A stretch of DNA of 64,000 nucleotides from Misgurnus anguillicaudatus (GCF_027580225.2 NC_073352.2:32870501-32934500), one strand, 5' to 3'; numbered from the stretch's first letter, positions 1 to 9,899 are shown. A program made the numbers and translations. The notes: a model not told the origin generated them from the letters alone.

Positions 1-9
1 ATCACTCCC

Positions 10-310
10 ATTAAAAGTATAGTTCACTAAAAAAAAAATCCGGTCATCATTTACTCACCTTCAAATTGTTACAGACCTGTATAAATTGATTAGTTCTGCT
101 GAACAAAAAAGGGAGATATTTATAAGCAAGCAGAATACTGGATCACCATTGACTTCCATAGTAAGAAAAACAAATTCTAAGGAACTAAGAAAACAATACT
201 AAGTCATAAACGCTTTGGTTACAGACATTACTCAAATATCTTCCTTTGTGTTCAGCAGAACAAAGAAATGGATACATGTTTAAAATAACTTGAGGATGAG
301 TAAATGGGTA
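10..310. repeat. Interspersed inverted-repeat element beyond the last visible sting1 exon
   Basis: The left end (TAGTTCACTAAAAA, then CATTTACTCACC) and the right end (TTCTTTGTGTTCAGCAGAAC to GATGAGTAAATG) are partly complementary, the usual form of the fish AGTTCACCCAAAAATGAAAA repeat family. No coding signal is present in 1-397. Confidence 0.55.
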
Positions 311-397
311 AACACTTTCTTTATTTTCACTTGCTTTTTAAAGTAACCAAAACACAAATATATGAAACTAAATCTCGTATCTGGTAAAACTCCCCAC

Positions 398-621
398 CTC
401 ATTGTTCTCGCCCGTGATTTTATAGATGCTGTTCTTGTAGCTACGTTGTCGCACACCTGCTCTATTCAGCTCCAGTTCTGGAAGGTTCTCGTGGAAGACC
501 ACATGATTGTCATCGTCTTCTGGTTTGTTTGGGGCTGCGGCGTTGAGGGGTAGAAGAATATGGAGGCGAGGAGAATTCAGTTGATTCCTTGTGGCGTACT
601 CTGTGACCTTGTTTTCTAGTT
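398..621 (-). CDS. sting1: sting1 coding exon 4 (residues 172-246, ligand-binding domain)
   Basis: 224 bases between acceptor TCTGCAG and donor GAG|GTGGGG, ending in phase 0. It encodes RLHILLPLN, an acidic EDDD loop, and [15 protein letters not shown], which aligns with human AGIKDRVYSNSIYEL. Arg231 and Tyr233 correspond to the ligand-contacting Arg238 and Tyr240. No further sting1 exon is visible in 1-397, so the gene continues off the left edge. Confidence 0.9.
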
Positions 622-3600
622 CTGCAGATGAAGACAGAATAGATATTGAAAGAGATGTTAATCTCTCACAATAAACTCAGGTTGATGTGATACAGAATAG
701 AGTTGAGTGTTGGTAAAATTACACAGAAACTTTCCAATCTGCAGGTTACTCGTGATTAAAAGTATTTGAACTACAATTGGGCTTCTCTTTTGATATCTAC
801 ACTATACAACAAGATCTTTACTGACACAAAGACTTTTCTGAATTCTTATAGACTTTCAAATATAGACTTTTAAAATTAACAGATCCAGCATTTTCATCCA
901 TGCATTCAGCATCCCAGAAGGCCTGCTTCACATTTTAAATTTGCATTTAGGTGTTTGAGGGTAAATAATGTGCCTGTGCTGCCCTCTGGTGGTCATAAGT
1001 AATAGCTCGTGCTTTTCTGGCTCCTCAGATAAATGTGACTGTCTGCAAAATCCAGGAGCATCTAACTTTAACTTCGATCGTTGATTTCATTTTATTTTCA
1101 ATCCCTGACGTGATCTTACTCAGTCTATATTAAAGATATCAAAGTTATATTTGGACATAATGTTCTTTACATTACATATGATGATTTTAAAATTGTAAAT
1201 CACAAAAAATGACTTTTTGGGGTATTTTTCCGACTGTTTTATCCACAGATCCAGAGGCCTTTAAATGTGTTGCTGCATTTATTTGAGTAAATAATGCATC
1301 GGTTCACAGTACGTACACTGTTAAAAATGTCTGTAGAAATTACAGTATTACTGTGTATTAATGGCAACTAGCTGCCAGTAACTTACTGTAGATTTTACAT
1401 TTATGTTATTTACTGGCAACAGTTTGTTTAAAGTTAAATGAACATGAAACATTTTCAGTCTTTATCTTCTACAGTAAGTTACCGACAACCAGCTGCATAA
1501 TTACAGCACATCCTTTACAGTAAGGAGTGCACTGTAAAAAAAATCTGCAGAAATTGCAGCTGGGTTGCCGGTAACTTACCGCAGATTTAAATTTGTGTCG
1601 TTTGCTGGCGACATTTTGTTCAAAGTTAAATGAACATTGAACATTTGCAGGTCTTTCTCTTTACAGAGTAAAACAAAACAAAAAAACAGCATCAAGCTAA
1701 ACATTCTGGAAAACCAAATCTGAAACAAAAACAGAAAAAGGTTGATGATGATTTCTGGTTCCCAGAATGCTTTGCATGAGGCTGTTATTGTATAGTTTTA
1801 TTCTGTAAAGATAAAGACTTGTTAATATTTAAAATGTATTTAACTTTGAACAAACTCTTGCCAGTAAATAACATACATTTAAATCTACACTGTAAAAAAA
1901 ATCTGTAGAAATTGCAGCTGGGTTGCCGGTTACTTACCGTAGATTTAAATTTATGTTATTTACTGACAACATTTTGTTCAAAGTTAAATGAACATTAAAC
2001 ATTTACAAGTCTTTGTCTTTACAGAGTAAAACAAAACAAAAAAACAGCATTAAGCAAAACATTCTGGGAAACCAAATCTGAAACAAAAACAGAAAAAGGT
2101 TGATGATGATTTCTGGTTCCCAGAATGCTTTGCATGCGGCTATTATTGTATAGTTTTATTCTGTAAAGATAAAGACTTGTTAATATTTAAAATGTATTTA
2201 ACTTTGAACAAACTCTTGCCAGTAAATAACATAAATTTAAATCTACGGTAAGTTACCGGCAACCCAGCTGCAATTACATTGTAATTTCTACGGATTTTTT
2301 TTTTACAGTGCATGATGAGAAATGTCTCATGAGTGCAAATGTACCTGGAAGCACAAATTTCAGGTAGCCTGTATAGAAAGACCAGGCCAAGCCATGTGCC
2401 ACATTCATTTTCCTTACTTCACAGATTTCTGAGATCTCCACAGGAGTAGGGCCCTGCCAGAACAGATAAATATAACATATAAAGACATGGGGATTACCCA
2501 TTACGTATTTCCCTAACATTGTTCTGTTAATACAAATTCTCAGTATTCCAGAGAACTACGGACATTGGTTTAGTTAAGTGGTCAACTGGACTTTTGGAAA
2601 GTGGTTTAAAAAAAAGAGGTTAAAGCACCGGGACAGCTTGTGTTTGATGTAAATACAATTACTGAATTGATATCAACTGAAATAATTTGTTATTGCTGAC
2701 CATTTTGCACAATAACTTCATGACCATGAAACAAGTTCTCTGTGTGTTTGCTACCATGACTTCACTATTACAAATGTGACCCTGGACCACAAAACAAGTC
2801 TTAAATAGCATGGGTGTAAAAAAATGCAGCATGCATGAAGTTAAAACAATTTGGTTTCGTCAATTCAACCTACTATTTTAAGTTTTGACTTATAATTATA
2901 ATTAACTTCATTTTTAAATGAAAGTAGCATAAAATATGTTGATTTGACAAAACATCTGCATTTTTTATAGTGTAACAATAGCAAATAATACATTGTATGG
3001 GTCAAAATTATTACGTTTTTCCACTTTTTTGAAAATATGCTAATTTTCCAGCTCTCCTAGAGTTAAACATTTAATTTTTACCGGGTCTGACTGTACCACT
3101 TTTAGCATTGCTTAGCATAATCCATTGAATCTGATTAGACCATTAGCATCGCGCTCAAAAATAACCAAAGAGGTTCGATGGAAAATTAAAAGTTCGATTT
3201 TCTTGGCCTATATAAGGAATTATACTCTCATTCTGGTGTAAAATCCCAACTTTTAATTTTCCATCGAAACTCTTTGGTTATTTTTGAGCGCGATGCTAAA
3301 TGGTCTAATCAAATTCTAAAAGTGATACCGCGGCCAGACCCAGAAATTAGCTGAATGGATTCCAAAACGGTATGGGAGCTGGAAAATGAGCCTATTTTCA
3401 AAAAGTGTGGCAGTGTCCCTTTTAATATCCTACACTTCAAAAAATGCAGCATTTTTGTCAAATCAACATACTGTATGTATATATGTATATAATATTTTTT
3501 TTACCGTATTTTCCGAACTACAAGTCACCTTTTTTTCATAGTTTGGCGGGTCCTGGAACTTGTAGTCAGGTGCAACTTATACGTCAAAATTATTTCATAT

Positions 3601-5337
3601 GAACCAAGAGAAACCATTACCGTCTACATCCGCAGGAGTCCGCTCTGTGCTGCTCCTGTATTTATGTAATTTAATGGATTCAGTGGATTCATATAGTCCA
3701 GTGCGACTTTTCACTGTAAAAATGTCTGTAGAAATTACAGTATTACTGGGTATTACTGGCAACTAGCTGCCAGTAACTTACTGTAGATTTTACGTTATTT
3801 ACTGGCAACAGTTTGTTCAAAGTTAAATGAACATAAAACATTTTCAGTTTTTATCTTCTACAGTAAGTTACTGGCAACCAGCTGCATAATTACAGCAAAA
3901 TCTTTACAGTGTATGTTTTTTCCTGTTCAAAACTTTTTTCCTCTTCAAATTTTTGACTGATGCAACTTATAGTTCGGAAAATACGATAACTTAATTTTTT
4001 ATGTCAATTTTGACTTGCCAAACCAAGTTGTTTTAACTTCATGCTGCATTTTTTTACAGTGAAAGTGAAAAGTTGTATCAGCTTAATTACATTAATAGTT
4101 AACGCCTAAATTTTAATTTAAGTTATATAAACTTACAAAAAGATGTAATTGAAATAACGAACTTTTAACTTTTTACAGTGTAAAGATTATTTTCCATGAA
4201 GATATTTTGTAAATGTCCTATAAACTAAACATATTAAAAGGTACAGTCATAATATCTTAATACTTTCCATGATTTTCACTTATAATTATGTGGGTATTTG
4301 GATCAGCAATTTCATTTTGATCTATCAAATAACACAGTAATATTTTAGTAGTGAAATGAGGTTTGTTGGATTAACAACAATTTTTAAAACAAACCATACA
4401 TCAATGGAAAACTTATTTTTTCAGCTTTCAGATGGTGTATATATCTCAATTTCAGAAAAAATTACCCTTATGGCTGGTTTTGTGGTCAGGGGTCATATAT
4501 TATTTGATATTTTTGTGTGAACCATAGTAAAATCAGATGTGTTACATTCCTTTGTCATACACTATTAAACTGGTTTTACAAGTCTATAAAATATGCTGAA
4601 ATTGTTTAATTAATTTTGAATAATAAAAATACAATTTAAATGGTAACTTAAAATGACTGGTAAAGCTCATTTGAAAGTACCTTAAAAAAGCAAAATATTT
4701 TTACAGTGTTGCAATAAATGAACACCTGTTCAGACAATCCAAGTGCGTGGACATTGTTTGACAGTGACAGTGATCTGATGACACAAAGACAAGATAATTC
4801 TTACCAGAATCCCCATGCTTTTAGAGAACAGGTAAACAGCACATGTAAGGCATGCGGTGCTCAGTTGTTCATAAGAAAATGAACCTCCGCCCAACTTTAG
4901 CTGCAGGAAGATAAGAACCACTCCCAGAATGACATGCCTATTGAAGCATTCCTGAAAGATCCGACTTATTTTACCATGATACCTGTAACAGAGCAGGAAA
5001 GTTTCAGGCAGTGTTTAACAATACCAGTAGCAATATATTGTACATTATATATTAAAAAAAGAACTGCATGATTTTATATATAAAAAGAAAACATAAGGTT
5101 GGTTTCTAACCGTTGCTTTGAATGGTTAATCCACTCCTCTGCAAACAAGCACGTGCTATAAAGTGTTGTTTCAACGGCAATGCATAAAACGACCAGTCTT
5201 GCTCTCTCATTGAATTGCTCAGTGTCCAGCAGAAGAGCAAAGACCAACGCTAGAGCCGCGAGAGCGAAGGCACACAGCACAGGCAGTCTACTCCTCTGTC
5301 TGGGGACCAAAGCATCTTCACCCACCACTGTCAACAT
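398..5337 (-). CDS. sting1: STING (stimulator of interferon genes), 5' four coding exons; 3' end beyond window
   Basis: Joined minus-strand exons 5337-5111, 4982-4805, 2453-2345 and 621-398 give 738 in-frame bases, residues 1-246. STING is an ER membrane receptor for cyclic dinucleotides made by cGAS; on binding it moves to the Golgi and activates TBK1 and IRF3. What is seen: an N-terminal GEDALVPR segment as in fish STING, four hydrophobic helices (about residues 18-37, 47-66, 92-106 and 116-135), the connector motif NVAHGLAWS at 152-160, and the ligand-domain motif RLHILLPLN near 190-198. Residues S160, Y165, R225, R231 and Y233 align with human S162, Y167, R232, R238 and Y240. The rest of the ligand domain and the signalling tail must lie left of position 1. 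Identity is by recognised motifs, not by a database search. Confidence 0.93.
622..1315. other. sting1 intron, no recognisable feature
   Basis: AT-rich intronic sequence upstream of sting1 coding exon 4. I see no exon, tRNA or clear repeat border in it. Confidence 0.5.
1316..1522. mobile_element. MITE with CACTGTAAAAA-type terminal inverted repeats
   Basis: It begins CACTGTTAAAAATGTCTG and ends in TTTACAGT. Internally the AACTAGCTGCCAGTAACTTACTGTAG segment is mirrored by a CAGTAAGTTACC...CAGCTG segment, so it folds on itself. The same family recurs at 3712-3911. Confidence 0.7.
1530..2310. mobile_element. Tandemly duplicated MITE (358-bp step) of the same CACTGTAAAA family
   Basis: Two copies in direct orientation start at 1530 and 1888. 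Each carries GCAGCTGGGTTGCCGGT, CAAAGTTAAATGAACATT and GATGATGATTTCTGGTTCCC. Only the second copy has the right terminal repeat (TTTTTTTTACAGTG, ending at 2310). A related single copy lies at 6410-6822. Confidence 0.75.
2345..2453 (-). CDS. sting1: sting1 coding exon 3 (residues 136-172, connector and first ligand-domain helix)
   Basis: 109 bases between acceptor CTGGCAG and donor CCAG|GTACAT. It encodes [11 protein letters not shown] followed by [20 protein letters not shown], the most conserved stretch of STING, at the start of the ligand-binding domain. Ser160 and Tyr165 match the human ligand-pocket residues Ser162 and Tyr167. Human Tyr163 is Phe161 here. Confidence 0.93.
3021..3410. mobile_element. 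Foldback element with near-perfect 50-bp inner arms
   Basis: The arm at about 3147-3197 (GCATCGCGCTCAAAAATAAC...) is mirrored almost base for base at about 3248-3297 (...GTTATTTTTGAGCGCGATGC). Outer arms run CCACTTTTTTGAAAATA at the left and TATTTTCAAAAAGTGTGG at the right. The transcript of this stretch would form a stable hairpin. Confidence 0.75.
3502..3988. mobile_element. MITE with ACCGTATTTTCCGAACTA ends, holding an inserted MITE
   Basis: Left end ACCGTATTTTCCGAACTA and right end TAGTTCGGAAAATACGAT are inverted repeats. A CACTGTAAAAATGTCTG element (3712-3911) has inserted in its middle. Confidence 0.75.
3712..3911. mobile_element. Inner CACTGTAAAAATG MITE
   Basis: It is the same family as 1316-1522: left end CACTGTAAAAATGTCTG, right end ATCTTTACAGTG. 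It splits the surrounding 3502-3988 element. Confidence 0.7.
4805..4982 (-). CDS. sting1: sting1 coding exon 2 (residues 76-135, TM3-TM4)
   Basis: 178 bases between acceptor TTACAG and donor CTG|GTAAGA. It opens with the YHGKI motif and carries helix 3 ([15 protein letters not shown]) and helix 4 ([13 protein letters not shown]). Cys88 sits where human STING has palmitoylated Cys88, but the human Cys91 position is Arg91 here. The intron before it is only 128 bp. Confidence 0.9.
5111..5337 (-). CDS. sting1: sting1 coding exon 1 (residues 1-76, start codon)
   Basis: The ATG is at 5337-5335 and immediately follows a TTTAG that can serve as the acceptor for the upstream non-coding exon. The exon is 227 bases and ends in phase 2 (CG|GTTAGA) inside Arg76. 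It encodes the cytosolic N-terminus (GEDALVPR), transmembrane helix 1 ([16 protein letters not shown]), helix 2 and the [13 protein letters not shown] loop. The last part matches the LAEE...HS region of vertebrate STING. Confidence 0.9.
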
Positions 5338-5586
5338 CTAAACACATTACATTCATAGTGTAGACAGGACAGATGCACATTTGACTTTTTATAACTTCAC
5401 TTAGAGCATTGAGTATAAACATTCAGTTACACTTCTAACAGAGATAGGTTATCTCTCTGGACCATCCTGAGGTTGAGTATTGTGTATGGCTCATGACTTT
5501 TTATTAATTTTTACCATAACACTGTCTGATAACTGTCAGCAGTGTTGGGGATAGTTCGTTTTAAAAGTAATGCATTGCATTATTAG

Positions 5587-6163
5587 GCTATGTCCACACG
5601 AAGCCGGTGCATTCCCTATCCGATCATTTTTTTCCTTGTTCTAAAAAATTATCCGTAAACACGAAACCACTGAAACCGACTGAAAGCGGTGTAGTATATA
5701 TGCCGGACCAGTATGGGGCGCTGTAATTGTGCCACAGATATACACTATACACGGAGAAGACTTTGAGCATGCGCATAACCAACGTATGGTGTTGTCTATT
5801 ATCGCTTGTTGGTCACCACAATTGCATAGAAGCAATAGATTTTGCTGTAATAAAGCTAGTAGGCTTTAGTAGCTTCTGTAGCACGAACACAATCACGTAG
5901 TCCGCCGTTATTGTTGTTGCTGTTACGTGTGACGCTTCCGACACGTGATGCGATGATGTTTTCGCTTCACAAAATATACGGATTGGCTGTACAGACGAAA
6001 CCGTAAGGGGGTCGGTGTCAGATTTATCCACTGTAGGACCCGGTTTAAAAAAATAGCGGATTCAGTCTCCCAAAACGCCGGATCCGTGTGGATGAAACGC
6101 CAATACGATAACAAATTTATACGTATACAGTGATACGCGTCTCCGTGTGGACAGCCCCTTAAG
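5587..6163. mobile_element. Nested MITE with GGCTATGTCCACACG ends
   Basis: Left end GGCTATGTCCACACGAAG and right end CTCCGTGTGGACAGCCCC are inverted repeats. The open frames inside it (for example on the minus strand at 5813-6031 and 5923-6174) carry no recognisable domain. Confidence 0.65.
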
Positions 6164-6409
6164 TTACTCCCCAAAAAGTAACTAATTGCGGTACTTAGTT
6201 ACTTTTCATGGAAAGTAATGCTTGCATTACTTTTTTTTATTTTGCTGAGGCTTGATCTCTTTCAGGCATTGCAGTTTTTTATGACTGAGAAATTTTGCAT
6301 TCAGAAATTGCATTTTCCATCGCAAAAATGTCAAACTCTGGACTGCCATCACCGTTTCTGACTTACACTATCCCCGCTCGAGCGCGCACGAATAGTGTGC
6401 GTAATTGTA

Positions 6410-6822
6410 CACTGTAAAAAATTCCGTAGAAATTGCAGCTGGGTTGCCGGTAATTTACCGTAGATTTAAACTCATGCTCTCCACTGGCAACATTTTGTTC
6501 AAAGTTAAACATTAAACATTTACAAGTCTTTGTCTTTACAGAGTAAAACTAAAAAAACAGCATAAAGCAAAACATTCTGGGAAACAAAATCTGAAGCAAA
6601 AAACAGAAAAAGGTTGATGATGATTTCTGGTTCCCAGAATGCTTTGCACGAGACTGTTATTGTATAGATTTATTCTGTTAAGATAAAGACTTGTTAATAT
6701 TTAAAATTTATTTAACTTTGAACAAACTCTTGCCAGTAAATAACATAAATTTAAAACTACGGTAAATTACCCGCAACCCAGCTGCAATAACATTGTAATT
6801 TTTACGGATTTTTTTTACAGTG
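6410..6822. mobile_element. Nested CACTGTAAAA MITE, single copy of the 1530-2310 family
   Basis: It starts CACTGTAAAAAATTCCG, ends TTTTTTTTACAGTG, and has the same body motifs as the tandem pair in the 1530-2310 block. Confidence 0.75.
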
Positions 6823-7058
6823 TACGTGACTATGTTCAGTTCAATTCAGTACATTCTTTATTTTTTAAATCAAATTAATTAAACTGAAAAGTAACTTGCA
6901 CTACTTTTTTAAAAAGTAACTTATGTGTGCATTTATAAAGTAATGCGTTACTTTTTACTTCAGAAAAGTAATATTATTACATAATGCAGTTTACTTGTAA
7001 TCCGTTACCCCCAACATTGACCGTAAATATAGGTTTATTTTATTAGGTGTAGTGTTCT

Positions 7059-7125
7059 TGTAGCTGAACTTGTAGAGTATTGCATTAGCAATGCAAAGAT
7101 CATGAATCTAACCCAGGGAACATGC
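7059..7125 (+). mobile_element. tRNA-derived SINE head (degenerate)
   Basis: TGTAGCTGAACTTGTAGAG resembles a tRNA A box, and a B-box-like segment precedes AACCCAGGGAACATGCATA. This is the standard head of a fish tRNA-SINE. No tRNA cloverleaf is retained. Confidence 0.55.
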
Positions 7126-7589
7126 ATATAGTGAGAAAAAACATACAGACTGAATGATAAACGTGTCTGCCATAAATGTAAATATAAGTTTTTACCACCC
7201 ATTCATAAAGCTAATGAAACCACATTGTTTCAGTTTTGAAGTAGTTCCTTTGTTTCATGCCAGAGCATGTTTTCAGTGTCTGCAAATTACGTCACATCAC
7301 TGGATTTACAAGAAATGCAAGTTTGACAATAATAAACGTCACTCATTGATATATTATTATCACTGTATGTTCAGTAAGCATTTAAATATTTTTTTTGACT
7401 GGGGTAAACATTTGTTCACTGGAATGACACCTGTGCAAATGAAATATAGTGAGTTCAACAATACAAACCACAAACGGATAAAAAAACTTCTGCAGGTGCG
7501 TGTGTGCGTGTTAGCTTTATGCCACTTGTTACTTTACTGAATTTGCGCACTAAAAATAATTTTGTTTCTTTTCAGCCCTTGATTGCGTA

Positions 7590-7740
7590 AAATACGGACA
7601 AACCCAACGGCTGGGTTTAAAATAACCTATGCTTGGTTATTTCCAACCCCAAATGTTGTATCACCACCCATGGTTGGATCATTGTCATTTTCAGATTTAA
7701 AATTTAAACCAATAGCTGGGTTTTGTGTATTTTATATAAA
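7590..7740. repeat. Degenerate AACCCA/TGGGTT repeat
   Basis: Spaced AACCCAACGGCTGGGTT and AATAGCTGGGTTTTG motifs resemble a common fish repeat, seen again near 53270-53480. No precise ends are visible. Confidence 0.4.
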
Positions 7741-8014
7741 GTATGGCTGGATATATCATAAATATATACTGTAAGACATCACACAAAGATAATTCTTATC
7801 AATCTGCTTCACTATCAAAACAAGCTTTCACCAGTCACTATATTGTGTAATAGAGGATGTGAAGATATTTTAAGACCTTTTGTTAAGATTATGGTTTGGA
7901 TGAATAGAGTTCAGAAGAAACTAATCATAGCTTTATTTACTTTAAACCATTTTCAAACATAAAAACCACACAATCAGATAATAAGAAGCATTAGAGATGG
8001 TGCCTAAACTTACC

Positions 8015-8110
8015 TTGATTTAGATGATGAATGAGTACGATATCAGACAAATGAATCTGTCTCTCAGTCTTTAGTTCTTCCGCACTTCGTCTCTCTTTCC
8101 CCCCCTCTCT
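8015..8110 (-). other. sting1: Probable sting1 non-coding exon 1 (5' UTR)
   Basis: A strong donor (CAAG|GTAAGT on the minus strand) lies at 8014/8013. The next plausible acceptor downstream is the TTTAG just before the start codon at 5337. The 5' limit at about 8110 is a guess based on the promoter motifs beyond it. Without transcript data the exon is inferred. Confidence 0.5.
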
Positions 8111-8160
8111 TTCCATTGGCTGTGTCACTCCTCTCTTCCTGCAGTTTCAGTTTTACTTTT
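8111..8160 (-). promoter_or_regulatory. sting1: Putative sting1 promoter: ISRE-like element and CCAAT box
   Basis: Plus-strand 8143-8154 reads AGTTTCAGTTTT, matching the interferon-stimulated response element AGTTTCNNTTTC at all fixed positions but the last. An inverted CCAAT box (ATTGG) lies at 8114-8118. Both sit 100-140 bp upstream of the inferred first-exon donor. STING is interferon-inducible in several vertebrates, so an IRF/ISGF3 site here fits; function is inferred. Confidence 0.5.
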
Positions 8161-8524
8161 ATTTATTGCAAACCCTTTAGTAATAGACAATGTCTCTTTT
8201 TTCCAAAAAAAAGCTTTAATTAGCAAATCTTTAAATGCTTTAATTTAAATCTTAAATATGAGAAGCATTTATACACACAAAAGCAGGACTCATGAGGGGT
8301 GAAAAAGGTGACAAAGACAAAAGTGTTTTATTAATATATTATCACAGTTTATATATCAATTATTGTTTGTATTTTCATTTGAATCTTTTTATTAATTATT
8401 TTTAATTGTAAATCTGATTAATTTTAGCGTTTACTTATAAAACAATAAAAGTGTTTACATTAGTTAATGCACCAAGAATAACTGCACTGACATAAACAGA
8501 ATTATTAAATACAACCCTATTGTT

Positions 8525-8815
8525 GTCAGGGTGTGGTGGAGGATAAAGGCAAGATGAAAACTGATGTAATAAATGAAATGATACTTTTATACAAAGACTG
8601 GAACTTAAACTGGAACATTACAGGAACATAATACTAACATAAACAAACCCAAGACATAAAACAAACAGAGTATATATAAGGTGACTGATGGCAATAGCTG
8701 GCAGGTGTGCTGATAACAAATGAAGATCAGGTGAGGAGAGTGACGGATTATGGGGAATGGAGTCCAGATGGTGATAAAGGGGAAAAACATGAGGGCAATG
8801 AGGAAGGTTGTGACA
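8525..8815 (-). repeat. LTR, 3' copy in element orientation
   Basis: Bounded by TGTCAGGGTGTGG and GGTTGTGACA. It aligns over its length with 10274-10571, with small indels around the TATATAA tract. Confidence 0.7.
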
Positions 8816-8868
8816 GTACTCCCCCCTCCTGGGAGGCACGTTCTCGCTCCTGGAAAAGGAACAAAGTA

Positions 8869-9831
8869 CTACCTGGGAGGGGAGGTGGGCATCCTGGAGG
8901 CTGGTACTGGATATAGGAAACCCCCAGGATGGTCCAGATGGAGTGGGGTCAACAAGTACTGCCCACACCAGTGGCCACGGAGGCGCGGGCAGTTGGGGTG
9001 GCCACGGAGGCGCAGGCAGTTTGGGTGGCCATGGAGGCGCAGGCAGTTCGGGTGGCCATGGAGGTGCGGGCAGTTTGGGTGGCCACGGCAGTTTGGGTGG
9101 CCACAGAGGCGCGGGCAGTTTGGGTGGCCACGGAGGCACTGGCAGGACAGGAGGCCACAGAGGCGCAGGCAGTCCAGGTGGCCACAGAGGCACTGGGAGG
9201 ACAGGAGGCCACAGAGGTGCGGGCAGTTTGGGTGGCCACGGAGGTGCAGGCAGGACAGGAGGCACGGGCAGGATGGGATGCGCTGGGGCGACTCAGGTGA
9301 ACCAGGTGAAACGGGCGACTCAGGTGAACCAGGTGAAACGGGCGACTCAGGTGAACCAGGTGATTCAGGTAAGTCAGGCGATTCAGGTTCGTTGCCTTGA
9401 GTGTCCTCATCGGAAACTGAAGAGCAGTAAGCAGACCATGTACACCACAGGGCCATGGCAAACATGGGAAGCACGGAACTCAAAAGGACATACCTCCGAA
9501 ACAAGTACACAACCGGACTCGGGATTCCGGCCATCTGCATAGACAACATTGGAGTATCCTCCAGATTGGACATCATGCCTTGCTTCTTCATCTCACGGGG
9601 AATAGAGGAGCGAGTCTGCAGCTCGTTGGGAAAAGAGGAGCGAGTCTCCAGCTTGCGGGAAACAGAAAAGTGAGTCCTCAGCTCGCGGGATTCAGAGGAG
9701 CGAATCTCCAGCTCGCAGGGAACAGAAAAGCAAGTCCTCGGCTTGCGAGGATCAGAAGAGTGAGTCTTCATCTCGTGGGGATAAAAGGAAAAAGTCTTCA
9801 TCTTGCGGGGATGAGCGAGTCTGCGGCTCAC
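8869..9831 (-). CDS. 320-codon repetitive open frame with a hydrophobic segment inside the LTR element
   Basis: The frame has four parts. First come about seven 10-residue repeats of the SRELRTHFSV type (from 30-bp DNA units). Next is a hydrophobic stretch near residues 105-130 (YVLLSSVLPMFAMALW). Then 9-residue PESPVSPGS repeats, and finally a long run of 9-residue GHPNCPRLC-type repeats from 27-bp units. Because unit lengths are multiples of three, several other frames stay open too, so openness alone does not prove expression. It could be an element-encoded accessory protein or simply minisatellite. No family is recognised. Confidence 0.3.
   Translation of the reverse strand: MSRRLAHPRKMKTFSFYPHEMKTHSSDPRKPRTCFSVPCELEIRSSESRELRTHFSVSRKLETRSSFPNELQTRSSIPREMKKQGMMSNLEDTPMLSMQMAGIPSPVVYLFRRYVLLSSVLPMFAMALWCTWSAYCSSVSDEDTQGNEPESPDLPESPGSPESPVSPGSPESPVSPGSPESPQRIPSCPCLLSCLHLRGHPNCPHLCGLLSSQCLCGHLDCLRLCGLLSCQCLRGHPNCPRLCGHPNCRGHPNCPHLHGHPNCLRLHGHPNCLRLRGHPNCPRLRGHWCGQYLLTPLHLDHPGGFLYPVPASRMPTSPPR
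8951..9280. repeat. Minisatellite, 27-bp unit (GTGGCCACGGAGGCGCGGGC type)
   Basis: About twelve tandem 27-bp copies, some shortened, for example starting at 9001, 9028 and 9055. They are G-rich on the plus strand. The unit equals nine codons. Confidence 0.85.
9285..9395. repeat. Second minisatellite, 27-bp unit
   Basis: About four tandem copies of a unit beginning GGCGACTCAGGTGAACCAGG, each 27 bp, the last ones degenerate and shortened. Confidence 0.85.
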
Positions 9832-9840
9832 AGGGAACAG
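9595..9840. repeat. Third minisatellite, 30-bp unit
   Basis: About eight copies of a 30-bp unit of the form GAGCGAGTCTCCAGCTCGC plus GGGAAACAGAA. Neighbouring copies differ at several bases, so the array is old compared with the 27-bp one at 9285. Confidence 0.8.
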
Positions 9841-9899
9841 AGGCAGGAGTGGTGACAGCCTTCTGATGAAGGGGGTTGCAGCTCTCAGAGGTTAGAACC

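Larger units (their letters stand above)
2775..4496. mobile_element. Nest of DNA-transposon remnants inside a TGTGACCCTGGACC element
   Basis: The outer element starts TGTGACCCTGGACCACAAAA and ends with the inverse form (TGGTTTTGTGGTCAGGGG). This is a very common cyprinid repeat. Its body is interrupted by a GTAAAAAAATGCAGCATG element, a long hairpin (3021-3410), and a second TGCAGCAT element that itself holds 3502-3988. The layering is read from matching ends. Confidence 0.7.
5540..7019. mobile_element. CAGTGTTGGGG hAT-type MITE split by two other elements
   Basis: The ends (CAGTGTTGGGG and CCCCCAACATTG) and the GTAACTTTT-rich body match the intact copy at 25292-25741. Two insertions break it, at 5587-6163 and 6410-6822. 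It lies in sting1 intron 1. Confidence 0.75.

Noticed and set aside
5074..5110. Extension of sting1 exon past Arg76 ([11 protein letters not shown])
   Set aside because: A GT donor at 5110/5109 with correct phase to the YHGKI exon shows that these residues are intronic.
8951..9280. CRISPR-like array
   Set aside because: The units are contiguous tandem 27-bp repeats with no unique spacers, in a vertebrate genome.
8618..9542. Several long overlapping open frames on both strands (up to 216 codons) as separate genes
   Set aside because: They are different readings of the same 27-bp and 30-bp minisatellites, whose unit length keeps all frames open. Only the minus-strand 320-codon frame is kept, at low confidence.
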